NCBI GenBank assembly: GCA_007896885.1
Contig: VOIU01000018.1
Span: 1-64,000, forward strand
Source: Bacteroidaceae bacterium HV4-6-C5C
GTDB lineage: Bacteria; Bacteroidota; Bacteroidia; Bacteroidales; Bacteroidaceae
Direction of reading: 5' to 3'
Length of the DNA: 64,000 nucleotides
In this document: positions 8,702 through 16,860 of the stretch, piece by piece
How the letters are laid out: each line of letters begins with the position of its first letter
How positions within the stretch are numbered: position 1 is the stretch's first letter
Notes under the pieces: model-generated
Databases searched by the model: none
What the model saw: the letters and a program-made list of their open reading frames with translations, nothing else
What the model was told of the DNA's origin: nothing
Position numbers and translations under genes: made by a program

Positions 8702-9844
8702 TCAGCTCATTCTATCTCTATAATCTTCATAAGTAAAGACTTTGAAAATTTCAGCCTCTCCTTTCTTACTCCATAAAGCGATTGCAGGATGATGAATACC
8801 ATTAAACATTGTGGTTTTCACCATAGTGTAGTGAATCATATCTTCAAAAACAATACATTCTCCTAGTTGAAGCTCATGATCGAAAGTCCAGAAGCCAATA
8901 TAATCGCCACTCAAGCATGAATTTCCACCTAATCTGTAAGCATATCCTTTATCATGAATACCCATTTCAGCGCCGCGAACAGTAGGCTGGTAAGGCATTT
9001 CCAAGCAATCCGGCATGTGGCAGGTAAAACTAACATTAAGAATAGCAGTACGGATTCCATGATTCTCGACAACGTCAACAACTTCAGAAGTTAACACTCC
9101 TGTCTGCCAAGTAAAAGCAGAGCCCGGTTCAAGTATTATATGAAGATTAGGATATCTTTTACGCAATTCGGTCAACAAAGATATCAAGTGATTTACATCA
9201 TAATCTTTACGAGTCATTAAATGCCCACCACCTAGATTTAGCCATTTTAATTGCGGGAACCAACGAGCAAATTTACTCTCAAGATACTGCAAAGATCTTT
9301 CCAGTTCATAAGAAGAAGACTCACAATGACAATGGCAATGAAAACCTTCAATACCTTCCGGCAAAATTTCCGGTAATTGCTCGGCTATCACACCAAAACG
9401 GGTACCCGGAGCACAAGGGTTATAAAGATCGGTTTCCACCTCTGAATATTCGGGATTTACTCTTAACCCACAAGAAATACGATTACCATCTTCAACAATC
9501 ATTGGGTAAAAACGGGAGTATTGCGTCAATGAATTAAAAGTAATATGACTACTGCATTTCATAATTTCCGGAAAATCTTCAAGGGTATATGCCGGTGAAT
9601 AAGTATGTGCTTTACTCCCAAACTCCTCCAAAGCCAAGCGTGCTTCATAGACCGAGCTAGCGGTAGAATGACCTATATATTCTCTGAAAATAGGGAAAGA
9701 ACGCCACATTCCGAAAGATTTGAATGCTAAAATTATTTCAACTCCCGAACGATCTGCTACACTTTTAATTAAAGAAAGATTATTTCTAAGCAACTCCTCC
9801 TCCATGATATAGCAAGGAGAAGGAAATTGTGTAAAGTCTATCAT
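8702..9844 (-). CDS. nspC: Carboxynorspermidine/carboxyspermidine decarboxylase
   Basis: A 380-residue PLP enzyme of the alanine-racemase-fold decarboxylase family, the usual NspC length. It decarboxylates carboxy(nor)spermidine to the polyamine, the last step of the spermidine route used by Bacteroides. The PLP lysine is K42 in the ILAFKSFGMW motif. HCHCHCESS (about 170) and LEPGSAF (about 237) are phosphate-site motifs. TCHMPDCLEMPYQP carries the cysteine region of the second half, and GGNSCLSGDYIG near 310 completes the dimer-shared active site. Its partner carboxyspermidine dehydrogenase is not in the window. It is the last gene of a minus-strand run after pcrA and a lipoprotein gene (35-bp gap), so it is probably co-transcribed. 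Confidence 0.92.
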   Translation of the reverse strand: MIDFTQFPSPCYIMEEELLRNNLSLIKSVADRSGVEIILAFKSFGMWRSFPIFREYIGHSTASSVYEARLALEEFGSKAHTYSPAYTLEDFPEIMKCSSHITFNSLTQYSRFYPMIVEDGNRISCGLRVNPEYSEVETDLYNPCAPGTRFGVIAEQLPEILPEGIEGFHCHCHCESSSYELERSLQYLESKFARWFPQLKWLNLGGGHLMTRKDYDVNHLISLLTELRKRYPNLHIILEPGSAFTWQTGVLTSEVVDVVENHGIRTAILNVSFTCHMPDCLEMPYQPTVRGAEMGIHDKGYAYRLGGNSCLSGDYIGFWTFDHELQLGECIVFEDMIHYTMVKTTMFNGIHHPAIALWSKKGEAEIFKVFTYEDYRDRMS

Positions 9845-9879
9845 AATATTTGTTTTTAATTTACTATAAAATCCTACAA

Positions 9880-10569
9880 TTAACGACTATGGGCAGGAAC
9901 GGTAAACTCACGAGAATCACAGATTGAACCATTCTCGTCGGAAACAGCAACACGAAATGTAACTTCTCCATTTCTCAATTTAGCTCCGGCGTATATATTG
10001 GCTGTATAACGTATCCCTTCACCCGGATTAATCTTTTCTATCATCACAGATGAAGAGATTCCAATATATTTCATATCAGTAAGTTGCTCAACGAGAGGAA
10101 CTACATTATATGTAGTCTCATTGCCCTCATTCATAACTTCAAAAATAACCTTACTGCTCTCTCCTGCATTTATAGAACGAGTTCGGCTATCGTCTATAAA
10201 CCGAATATTACGTACTTTTAAATGAGTGAGTGACTCCCGTATATACGGGCGGGCACGTTCGACATTTGATTTTGGATACACTCCAATTCTCGTTTCGGGA
10301 TAATAACTATCCTTTTCGTCTCTAGGGGTCGTCAAAGCATTTCCCACAGCGGCACCTGCGATGGTACCAACAATAGTTCCTATAGCAGATCCACGATAAC
10401 CGCCTCTCCATCCTCCATTACTTTCACCAATTAAACCACCAACAGCATTGCCTAATGTACCTCCTATAGATGCTCCAGCATATACACCCGATGGCGAGCC
10501 AACACGTCCGGTTGCACATCCACTCAATAAAAGAGTCGAAAAGAATAAAACCAGTATTTGTGTTTTCAT
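9880..10569 (-). CDS. Glycine-zipper lipoprotein
   Basis: A 229-residue predicted lipoprotein with signal peptide and lipobox LLSGC (C18). Residues 30-80 are glycine-rich with GxxxG spacing (SIGGTLGNAVGGLIG, then AIGTIVGTIAGAAVGNAL), the glycine-zipper pattern of outer-membrane-associated proteins. The C-terminal half (about 110-229) looks like an immunoglobulin-type beta domain, with a GESSKVIFEVMNEGN motif reminiscent of CARDB-like domains. It lies 17 bp after the helicase stop and 35 bp before nspC. The job is unknown, perhaps envelope maintenance. The domain names rest on pattern recognition only. Confidence 0.75.
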   Translation of the reverse strand: MKTQILVLFFSTLLLSGCATGRVGSPSGVYAGASIGGTLGNAVGGLIGESNGGWRGGYRGSAIGTIVGTIAGAAVGNALTTPRDEKDSYYPETRIGVYPKSNVERARPYIRESLTHLKVRNIRFIDDSRTRSINAGESSKVIFEVMNEGNETTYNVVPLVEQLTDMKYIGISSSVMIEKINPGEGIRYTANIYAGAKLRNGEVTFRVAVSDENGSICDSREFTVPAHSR

Positions 10570-10586
10570 TATCTTACTTATATTAT

Positions 10587-12935
10587 TTATTCAATAATTT
10601 TAAAACGAGCAAAGCGTAACAAAAGTTGCTTATCACCCACATTTTTAAAATGAATTGTCGCTTTTGCATTATCTCCGCTACCTTCCACTTTTGTCACCTC
10701 ACCAAAACCAAAGCGCTCATGTTCTATCTTTTGGCCGGGTTGTATACTGGAATGGATAGAATCAGATGTTAAATCAGAAGATTGTGCTTCATTGGATAGA
10801 GACGAATTACCCAAAGAAGTTATTCGCTTAAGATTTCTAGGTGTAAATGAAACTTGTTTGTTTTCTTTGGGTTGATGCGATAATGATGATCTATTTTTGC
10901 TCCGACCTTCTTCAAAATTCCGATTGAACCGACCGGCATTATTAGCTACTGAACGCTCCAATTCAGATGATTCAGGCAGTGATAAATAATGAATATCAAT
11001 ATCATGAAGAAAACGGCTTGGATTACCGAATTCCATTTTACCATAGCGAAAGCGGGAACGGGCATAAGACAAATAGCAATGTTCTTCTGCACGTGTAATG
11101 GCCACATAAAAAAGGCGCCTTTCCTCTTCCAATGCTCGAGGAGAATCTCCGACCATTCCACTGGGAAAGAGGTTTTCTTCCAGTCCAACAACAAATACAT
11201 TTTTAAATTCCAATCCTTTGGCTGAATGAACGGTCATCAGAGTGATTTTTTCCCCGCTTTCATCGCCTTCCGAGTCCTGATCCGTCAATAAAGAAACTTC
11301 GGACAAATAATCAGTCAGTAGAATATGTTGATTCCCCTCTTCTGTACGCTGCGCACAAAAATCATTGATTCCATTTACTAACTCCTCTATATTTTCCTTA
11401 CGACTGAGATTTTCGGGAGAGTTATCCTGGCAAACATCACTAATGATGCCCGAGCCTTTTATTATTGAGACACCTAATTCATAGGCATTGGTGCTTTCTA
11501 CTTTCTGCATATAGCCAAGCATCAAATCACGAAAGCCCTGAACTTTTGTTAATGTCCCTTTATTAAATTCCACACCATAAGTTATCGGTTCACAAAGAAC
11601 ACTCCATAAGCTAACTCCACTTGAAGTTGCAGCGGATATAATTTTACCTACCGTAGTATCGCCTATTCCTCTCGCCGGATAATTAATAATGCGCTTAAAA
11701 GCTTCCTCATCATTAGGATTGACTACTATCCGGAAATAAGCAATAACATCTTTTATTTCTTTACGTTGGTAGAAAGACAAACCACCATATATTCGATAAG
11801 GCATAGCTCTTTTACGCATCGCCTCTTCAAAAACACGACTTTGGGCATTGGTTCGATATAGTATTGCAAAATCTGAATAACCGTAATCATATTGTCGGCG
11901 TAACTCTGCAATTTTATTCATCACAATATCACCCTCTTCTACATCACTATATGCCTGATATACTCCTATAGTTTCCCCTTTCTCCTTTTCTGAGAATACT
12001 TCTTTTTTTATTTGCCTTTGATTTTTTTCAATCAAACTATTTGCTGCACCGACTATTGTTTGAGTGGAACGGTAATTTTGCTCTAATTTAAAGACTTTTG
12101 CCTCTGAATATACTTTTGTAAAATATAAGATATTATCAATATCGGCACCTCTAAAAGAATAAATGCTTTGGGCATCATCTCCAACCACACAGACCCGACG
12201 ATTCTCCTTTGTCAACTGTAATACAATGCTGTGTTGCGCGAAATTAGTATCCTGATATTCGTCTACAAGGACATAAGCAAATTGTGAAGCATAACGAGAG
12301 AGCACATCCGAATGATCTCTAAACAAAAGATAGGTATAAAACAATAAATCATCGAAATCCATTGCATCTGCCTGCCGGCACCTATCCCAATAACGACGAT
12401 AGATATCACGAATAGCAGGCATTTTTGCATTGCAATCCCCCTCATAAGCCTCTCTATTCGCTGCATACCCATCCGGAGAAACCAAATGATTTTTTGCATT
12501 CGAAATACGAGACTGCACGCTTCCAGGTTTATAAATCTTTTCGTCAAGCCCCATCTCTTTTATAATAGAGCGTATTAAGCTCTTACTATCAGCAGTATCA
12601 TATACCGTAAAATGTGAAGTAAAACCCAAATGAACCGCTTCAGCATGGAGAATACGGAGAAATATAGAATGAAAGGTACCCATCCAAAGATAGCGAGCTC
12701 TTAATTCTCCAACCTGCTTAGCGATACGTTCTTTCATTTCACGAGCAGCCTTATTGGTAAAAGTCAACGCTAAAATATTCCAAGGTTGATAACCATTTTC
12801 CAGTAGGTAGGCAATCTTATAAGTAAGTACACGTGTCTTACCCGATCCAGCACCTGCTATTACCAACGAGGGTCCATCATTATATAGCACAGCCATACGC
12901 TGGCTCTCATTCAGTTCATCTATATAGTTCGGCAT
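10587..12935 (-). CDS. pcrA: ATP-dependent DNA helicase, UvrD/PcrA family
   Basis: A 782-residue 3'-5' superfamily 1A helicase with an unfused architecture, typical of PcrA/UvrD in length. Motifs in order: NESQRMAV Q-motif (about 9), AGAGSGKT Walker A (about 28), LTFTNKAAREM (about 57), VDEYQDTN Walker B (about 223), VGDDAQSIYSFRGA (about 252), QNYRST (about 286), LMTVHSAKGLEF (about 568) and YVAITRA (about 610). The tail ends in a small beta domain (ERFGFGEVTKVEG through LLRFARFK), as in PcrA, where it contacts RNA polymerase. Roles are nucleotide excision and replication-fork repair. It is first gene of the run helicase-lipoprotein-nspC, preceded by a TATCTTTG box. Confidence 0.92.
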   Translation of the reverse strand: MPNYIDELNESQRMAVLYNDGPSLVIAGAGSGKTRVLTYKIAYLLENGYQPWNILALTFTNKAAREMKERIAKQVGELRARYLWMGTFHSIFLRILHAEAVHLGFTSHFTVYDTADSKSLIRSIIKEMGLDEKIYKPGSVQSRISNAKNHLVSPDGYAANREAYEGDCNAKMPAIRDIYRRYWDRCRQADAMDFDDLLFYTYLLFRDHSDVLSRYASQFAYVLVDEYQDTNFAQHSIVLQLTKENRRVCVVGDDAQSIYSFRGADIDNILYFTKVYSEAKVFKLEQNYRSTQTIVGAANSLIEKNQRQIKKEVFSEKEKGETIGVYQAYSDVEEGDIVMNKIAELRRQYDYGYSDFAILYRTNAQSRVFEEAMRKRAMPYRIYGGLSFYQRKEIKDVIAYFRIVVNPNDEEAFKRIINYPARGIGDTTVGKIISAATSSGVSLWSVLCEPITYGVEFNKGTLTKVQGFRDLMLGYMQKVESTNAYELGVSIIKGSGIISDVCQDNSPENLSRKENIEELVNGINDFCAQRTEEGNQHILLTDYLSEVSLLTDQDSEGDESGEKITLMTVHSAKGLEFKNVFVVGLEENLFPSGMVGDSPRALEEERRLFYVAITRAEEHCYLSYARSRFRYGKMEFGNPSRFLHDIDIHYLSLPESSELERSVANNAGRFNRNFEEGRSKNRSSLSHQPKENKQVSFTPRNLKRITSLGNSSLSNEAQSSDLTSDSIHSSIQPGQKIEHERFGFGEVTKVEGSGDNAKATIHFKNVGDKQLLLRFARFKIIE

Positions 12936-12967
12936 AATTCATCCAATCTTAAAAGCCTAAAATAGTA

Positions 12968-13002
12968 CAAAGATAAAGAAAGTTCAGTAACGTGCGAACA
13001 AA
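12968..13002 (-). promoter_or_regulatory. Promoter of the pcrA-lipoprotein-nspC run
   Basis: TATCTTTG (12968-12975, minus strand) with TTTG at 12999-13002. The spacing is 23 bp, a little long. It lies about 33 bp upstream of the helicase ATG. Confidence 0.6.
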
Positions 13003-13091
13003 TAGCAAGCATATAGCGTTCGTATATAAAAAGTCCAAAACTAAATATTGAACTTATGAATTCATTATTAACAACTTTAATGTTTTTTGTT

Positions 13092-13676
13092 ATGACATAC
13101 GAAATGCCCAAATTGCCATACGCAGCAAATGCGTTGGAACCTGTAATGAGTGAACAAACTATTAATTTCCATTATGGAAAACATTTGCAAACTTACGTAA
13201 ACAATCTTAATAACTTAGTCCCGGGGACAGAGTTTGAAAATAAGACAGTAGAAGAAATTGTAGCAAAAGCACCGGATGGGCCAATATTTAACAATGCCGG
13301 ACAAGTATTGAATCATACACTATACTTTTTGCAATTTTCGCCAAAACCGACTCACAGTGAACCGATAGGCAAATTAGCAGAAGCAATTAAACGAGACTTC
13401 GGTAGTTTTGACAACTTCAAGAAAGAATTTACTGCAGCGTCTGTCGGATTATTCGGCTCAGGATGGTCATGGCTATCAGCTGACAAAGACGGGAAATTAC
13501 ATATTACCAAGGAAGCAAATGGAGGTAACCCTGTTCGCCATGGGTTTACTCCACTACTAGGATTCGATGTTTGGGAGCATGCATATTACCTTGATTACCA
13601 AAACCGCCGTCCAGATCATATAAATGCTCTTTGGAATATTATAGATTGGGATGTTGTAAGTTCACGCCTGAAATAA
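13092..13676 (+). CDS. sodB: Superoxide dismutase, Fe/Mn family
   Basis: A 194-residue cytoplasmic enzyme that dismutates superoxide. The start is ATG 13092 (MTYEMPKLPYAANAL), matching the usual length of about 193 residues; the longer frame from 13056 adds 12 unrelated residues. Metal ligands are visible: His in NFHYGKHLQTYVNNLN, His in QVLNHTLYFLQF, and Asp/His in GFDVWEHAYYLDY. GLFGSGWSWL is the usual signature before the third ligand. The GPIFNNAGQVLNH stretch with Gly/Gln patterns fits the cambialistic or iron type of Bacteroides. It is monocistronic with a strong terminator directly after. No clear TAnnTTTG box was found upstream, which may fit oxygen-dependent control; that is inference. 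Confidence 0.94.
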   Translation: MTYEMPKLPYAANALEPVMSEQTINFHYGKHLQTYVNNLNNLVPGTEFENKTVEEIVAKAPDGPIFNNAGQVLNHTLYFLQFSPKPTHSEPIGKLAEAIKRDFGSFDNFKKEFTAASVGLFGSGWSWLSADKDGKLHITKEANGGNPVRHGFTPLLGFDVWEHAYYLDYQNRRPDHINALWNIIDWDVVSSRLK

Positions 13677-13697
13677 GGCTATTCATCTTTTATATTT

Positions 13698-13740
13698 AAA
13701 ACGCATTAATGAAACAATATCGTTTCATTAATGCGTTTTT
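13698..13740 (+). terminator. Terminator of the superoxide dismutase gene
   Basis: The perfect stem aaaacgcattaatgaaac/gtttcattaatgcgtttt with a 6-base loop is followed by more T residues. It lies 22 bp after the stop codon. Confidence 0.92.
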
Positions 13741-13753
13741 TATTTTAGCATAC

Positions 13754-13783
13754 TTGTATTTAAAGGGGAAATGAGTATTTTTG
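13754..13783 (+). promoter_or_regulatory. Promoter of the sensor kinase at 13805
   Basis: TTG (13754-13756), 19 bp, then TATTTTTG (13776-13783), a good sigma-AB match. The kinase ATG follows 22 bp later. Confidence 0.75.
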
Positions 13784-13804
13784 TATGACTCAAAATAAAC
13801 ATGT

Positions 13805-15781
13805 ATGCAGTATTTTAAACAGATGCGATATCAACGATATATCCGATTGATTTTAGTTGGGTTCTTTCTCGTATGTTACACCTTTTTAAATGCGCAGACA
13901 ACTGAAACAGCCAGAAAAAAAATACTTTTCATTTGCTCTTACTCTTCTGAGACCAAATACTTAAGCGAACACATCAGCAACTTCAATAATTACATCAAAC
14001 AGATGGGAGGTAATGGAAACATTGTTATAGAAAATATCAATGCAACCAGTTTCCGCGAAGCGGCATCATGGAGAGAAAAAGTGAAAAATATATTCGACAA
14101 ACACACCGATGCTGATCTCATCATATTGTTAGGTGGAGAAGTGTGGAGTAGCTACATCTCTCTTACTGATGCAAAGTATCACCTAAAACCAGTCATGGCT
14201 TCAATGAGCAATATTTACGGAATAAGGTTACCAACAACTCGAGATTCCATATCACAATTCCATCCTGTTTCAATAAATCTTCTTGATCAAATAAAACGTT
14301 TTCCGAATGTAAAATGTGCTATTGCCTACAAATATGACTTGGATAAAGATATTGAATTAATCAGAGAATTTTATCCTAATGTTCAAAATATAGCCTTCAT
14401 ATCAGACAACACCTACAATGGTGTAGCCCAGAAAAGCTATATTCAGAAGGAGTGTTATAAGCATAAAAACCTAAAATTTTTGTTCATTGATGGAGAGAAA
14501 ATGAACATGGAAAAAGCTGCTAATATTTATAAAGAATTACCCTCACATACAACTGCTTTATTAGGGTCGTGGAGAATTGATAAAGAAAATAATTTCTACA
14601 TTAACAATTCCGATTTTGTATTTCGCCAAGCAAATGACAATATACCGGTATTTAGCCTGACCGGGAGTTCCATAAACAGTTGGGCCATAGGTGGCTATAT
14701 TCCAAGATATGAGGATATCGGCAAAGTATTGGGTGAAAAGGCATATCAGCTATTATACAATAATGATGAAGAGAGGAAAGCTGAGTTCATTATAATGCCC
14801 AACTATTATCAATTTAATGCACAAAAGCTCAACGAACTTGGCTTTTCAGACAAAAAATTACCAAAACACGCTGAACTTATCAATCAGTCACCTACATTTT
14901 TTGAGTCTTACAGATATGAAGTGGGCGTAGCCATAGCTATCTGCATCTCCTTGTTTATAGGCCTTTTGGTATCATTATATTTCTATTTCAGCGCCCGTGC
15001 TTTAGGCAATCGATTGCGAATTTCGAGTAATATATTGCAAATGGAAAAAGAGCGTCTGGAAGCTTCTGAAATAGAATTGCGAACGGCCAAAGAGCATGCA
15101 GAAGAAGCCAATCAAATGAAAAGTGCATTTATTTCGAATATAAGCCATGAAGTTCGTACTCCACTAAATGCTATTGTGGGATTTTCCAGCCTACTTGTGG
15201 GCACAGTCAACGTAACCGAAGAACAAAAAGAATATTCCGAAATAATTGAAACAAATGCTAATCTATTACTTCAACTAATTAATGACTTACTTGATATTTC
15301 TCAAATTGAATCTGGGAAAATGCAATTTAAGTACGAATGGTGTGAAGTCATAGGGCATTGTCGTAACATCCTCCGACTGAGTAACCACAAGCAAAGTATA
15401 AAATTTATATTTGAGCCTTTTACCAACGAATATCGATTATATACAGACCCTCTCCGCTTGCAACAAGTTATAACAAACCTGTTGAATAATGCTTTAAAAT
15501 TTACGCCGAAAGAAGGAAGCATTACGTTAGGTATTAGAAAAGACGATCAAAATGATCATTTATTGTTTAGTGTTGCTGATACAGGGTGTGGAATACCAGA
15601 ACATCTACACGAAAAAGTCTTCGAACGTTTTATTAAATTAAATGAGTTTAAGCAAGGTACAGGCCTTGGACTTCCCATCTGTAAACTAATCTTGCATCAT
15701 ATGGATGGAGAAATATGGATTGATAAAGATTATACCAACGGGACTAAATTTACATTCTATCTCCCCATCATATCTATCTAA
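13805..15781 (+). CDS. Membrane sensor histidine kinase with periplasmic-binding-like sensor
   Basis: A 658-residue inner-membrane histidine kinase. The signal anchor is at about 12-30 (LILVGFFLVCYTFLNA). A periplasmic region of about 340 residues (KKILFICSYSSETKYL onward, with LIILLGGEVWSSY and TALLGSWRI) resembles the two-lobed ABC-type substrate-binding fold found as sensor in some kinases. A transmembrane helix is near 375-398 (AIAICISLFIGLLVSLYFYF), then a short coiled coil. The HisKA domain has H448 in ISHEVRTPLN. HATPase boxes follow: NLLNNALKFT, VADTGCGIP and GTGLGLPI. There is no receiver domain, so it needs a partner regulator not seen next to it. It is convergent with another kinase gene, 13 bp apart. 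Its ligand is unknown. Confidence 0.85.
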   Translation: MQYFKQMRYQRYIRLILVGFFLVCYTFLNAQTTETARKKILFICSYSSETKYLSEHISNFNNYIKQMGGNGNIVIENINATSFREAASWREKVKNIFDKHTDADLIILLGGEVWSSYISLTDAKYHLKPVMASMSNIYGIRLPTTRDSISQFHPVSINLLDQIKRFPNVKCAIAYKYDLDKDIELIREFYPNVQNIAFISDNTYNGVAQKSYIQKECYKHKNLKFLFIDGEKMNMEKAANIYKELPSHTTALLGSWRIDKENNFYINNSDFVFRQANDNIPVFSLTGSSINSWAIGGYIPRYEDIGKVLGEKAYQLLYNNDEERKAEFIIMPNYYQFNAQKLNELGFSDKKLPKHAELINQSPTFFESYRYEVGVAIAICISLFIGLLVSLYFYFSARALGNRLRISSNILQMEKERLEASEIELRTAKEHAEEANQMKSAFISNISHEVRTPLNAIVGFSSLLVGTVNVTEEQKEYSEIIETNANLLLQLINDLLDISQIESGKMQFKYEWCEVIGHCRNILRLSNHKQSIKFIFEPFTNEYRLYTDPLRLQQVITNLLNNALKFTPKEGSITLGIRKDDQNDHLLFSVADTGCGIPEHLHEKVFERFIKLNEFKQGTGLGLPICKLILHHMDGEIWIDKDYTNGTKFTFYLPIISI

Positions 15782-15794
15782 ACAGAATATCCAC

Positions 15795-16685
15795 TTAAAA
15801 TTTTCCATATTCATGATATTCAATTTCTGCAGGTAAGGTAAAATAGAAAGTAGCTCCTTCTCCTTTTTTTGATTCGACTCCAATACCTCCTCCGTAATGC
15901 TCTATAATTGACTTGGTAATAGACAATCCCAATCCCGTCCCACGAATATTATAGTTCATTTTGACAAATCGTTCAAAAATGGCTTTTCGACTATCTTCAT
16001 CAATTCCGCATCCGGTATCGGCTACATAGAAATAAAATTTATCATTAGGTAGCCTGCGATAACCTATTTTCACGCTACCCTGTTCAGTAAATTTCAATGC
16101 ATTTCGAAGTAAATTGCTAATAATTTGGACAAATCTCACACGGTCTATCATAAAGCGACATTGAGCCAGCTTTTCTTCAAATTCAACCTGAATACCGGAA
16201 GGATGAGGATGACTATTCTCCAAGAGACATACCTCGTGAATTAATGCATTCACATCAACTTCAGCATCATTATAGTCCATTGTACCCGCTTCAATCTTTG
16301 AAAAGTCAATCAGATCGTTTACCAATTGAAGCAAAGCATCCTTATTTTCATTAATTTCCTTCAAGAAGAAGGTGCGTTCTTCTGATGTTAAACTATCAGC
16401 AGTTTCAGCAAGCATAGTTGTGAAGCCCACAATAGCATTTAATGGGGTTCGGATTTCATGCGTCATATTGGCAATGAATGCACTTTTCAATTGATTACTT
16501 TCTTCTACAACAGCATTCATCTGTCGAAGAGCTTTCAATCGATTATTCTTACTCACTGCATAAACAATCATAATGATAAGAAGCAACAAAACGATTATTC
16601 CAAAGGATAATAACAAAGGAAGATTTTCTGAAGAAAATATACTTTCTTCAAACATTAGCCACGAACAAAAAAGAACTGAATTCAT
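15795..16685 (-). CDS. Short membrane-anchored sensor histidine kinase
   Basis: A 296-residue kinase. One long hydrophobic segment (LPLLLSFGIIVLLLLIIMIVYAVS, about 22-45) is followed by a short linker, HisKA (NMTHEIRTPLNAIVGF, His at about 76) and a HATPase with intact N and G boxes (NLLRNALKFT, VADTGCGID, GTGLGLSI). It has almost no extracytoplasmic domain, so it is either a membrane or intracellular sensor or depends on a partner. I start at ATG 16685 rather than the in-frame TTG at 16703. It ends 13 bp from the end of the kinase at 13805-15781, and the catalytic cores of the two are alike (both have the H-E-R/V-RTPLNAIVGF type), suggesting duplication. The tail-to-tail arrangement would allow antisense overlap of the transcripts. 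Confidence 0.85.
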   Translation of the reverse strand: MNSVLFCSWLMFEESIFSSENLPLLLSFGIIVLLLLIIMIVYAVSKNNRLKALRQMNAVVEESNQLKSAFIANMTHEIRTPLNAIVGFTTMLAETADSLTSEERTFFLKEINENKDALLQLVNDLIDFSKIEAGTMDYNDAEVDVNALIHEVCLLENSHPHPSGIQVEFEEKLAQCRFMIDRVRFVQIISNLLRNALKFTEQGSVKIGYRRLPNDKFYFYVADTGCGIDEDSRKAIFERFVKMNYNIRGTGLGLSITKSIIEHYGGGIGVESKKGEGATFYFTLPAEIEYHEYGKF

Positions 16686-16730
16686 CAGAATAATTAATTT
16701 CAATTATAACCCCATATAAAACACAGGATA

Positions 16731-16738
16731 CAAATATA
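16731..16738 (-). promoter_or_regulatory. -7 box (TATATTTG) of the kinase at 15795-16685
   Basis: TATATTTG on the minus strand, 45 bp before ATG 16685. No -33 TTG at the usual distance. Confidence 0.5.
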
Positions 16739-16800
16739 GAAAGGAAAAAGCAAATAGTTGATTAATATATATAAGTTTTTCCTTTTTTTTAGAAAAGAAA

Positions 16801-16835
16801 CAGGCCACGTACACTTTCAAAGGGTATGCGGCCTG
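16801..16835 (-). terminator. Terminator of ppdK
   Basis: Twelve-base arms (caggccacgtac and gtatgcggcctg) pair with one mismatch and one wobble around an 11-base loop. On the minus strand a T-rich run (tttcttttct) follows. It sits 25 bp past the ppdK stop. Confidence 0.85.
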
Positions 16836-16860
16836 CTATCAAATATCATAAGTATTACTG

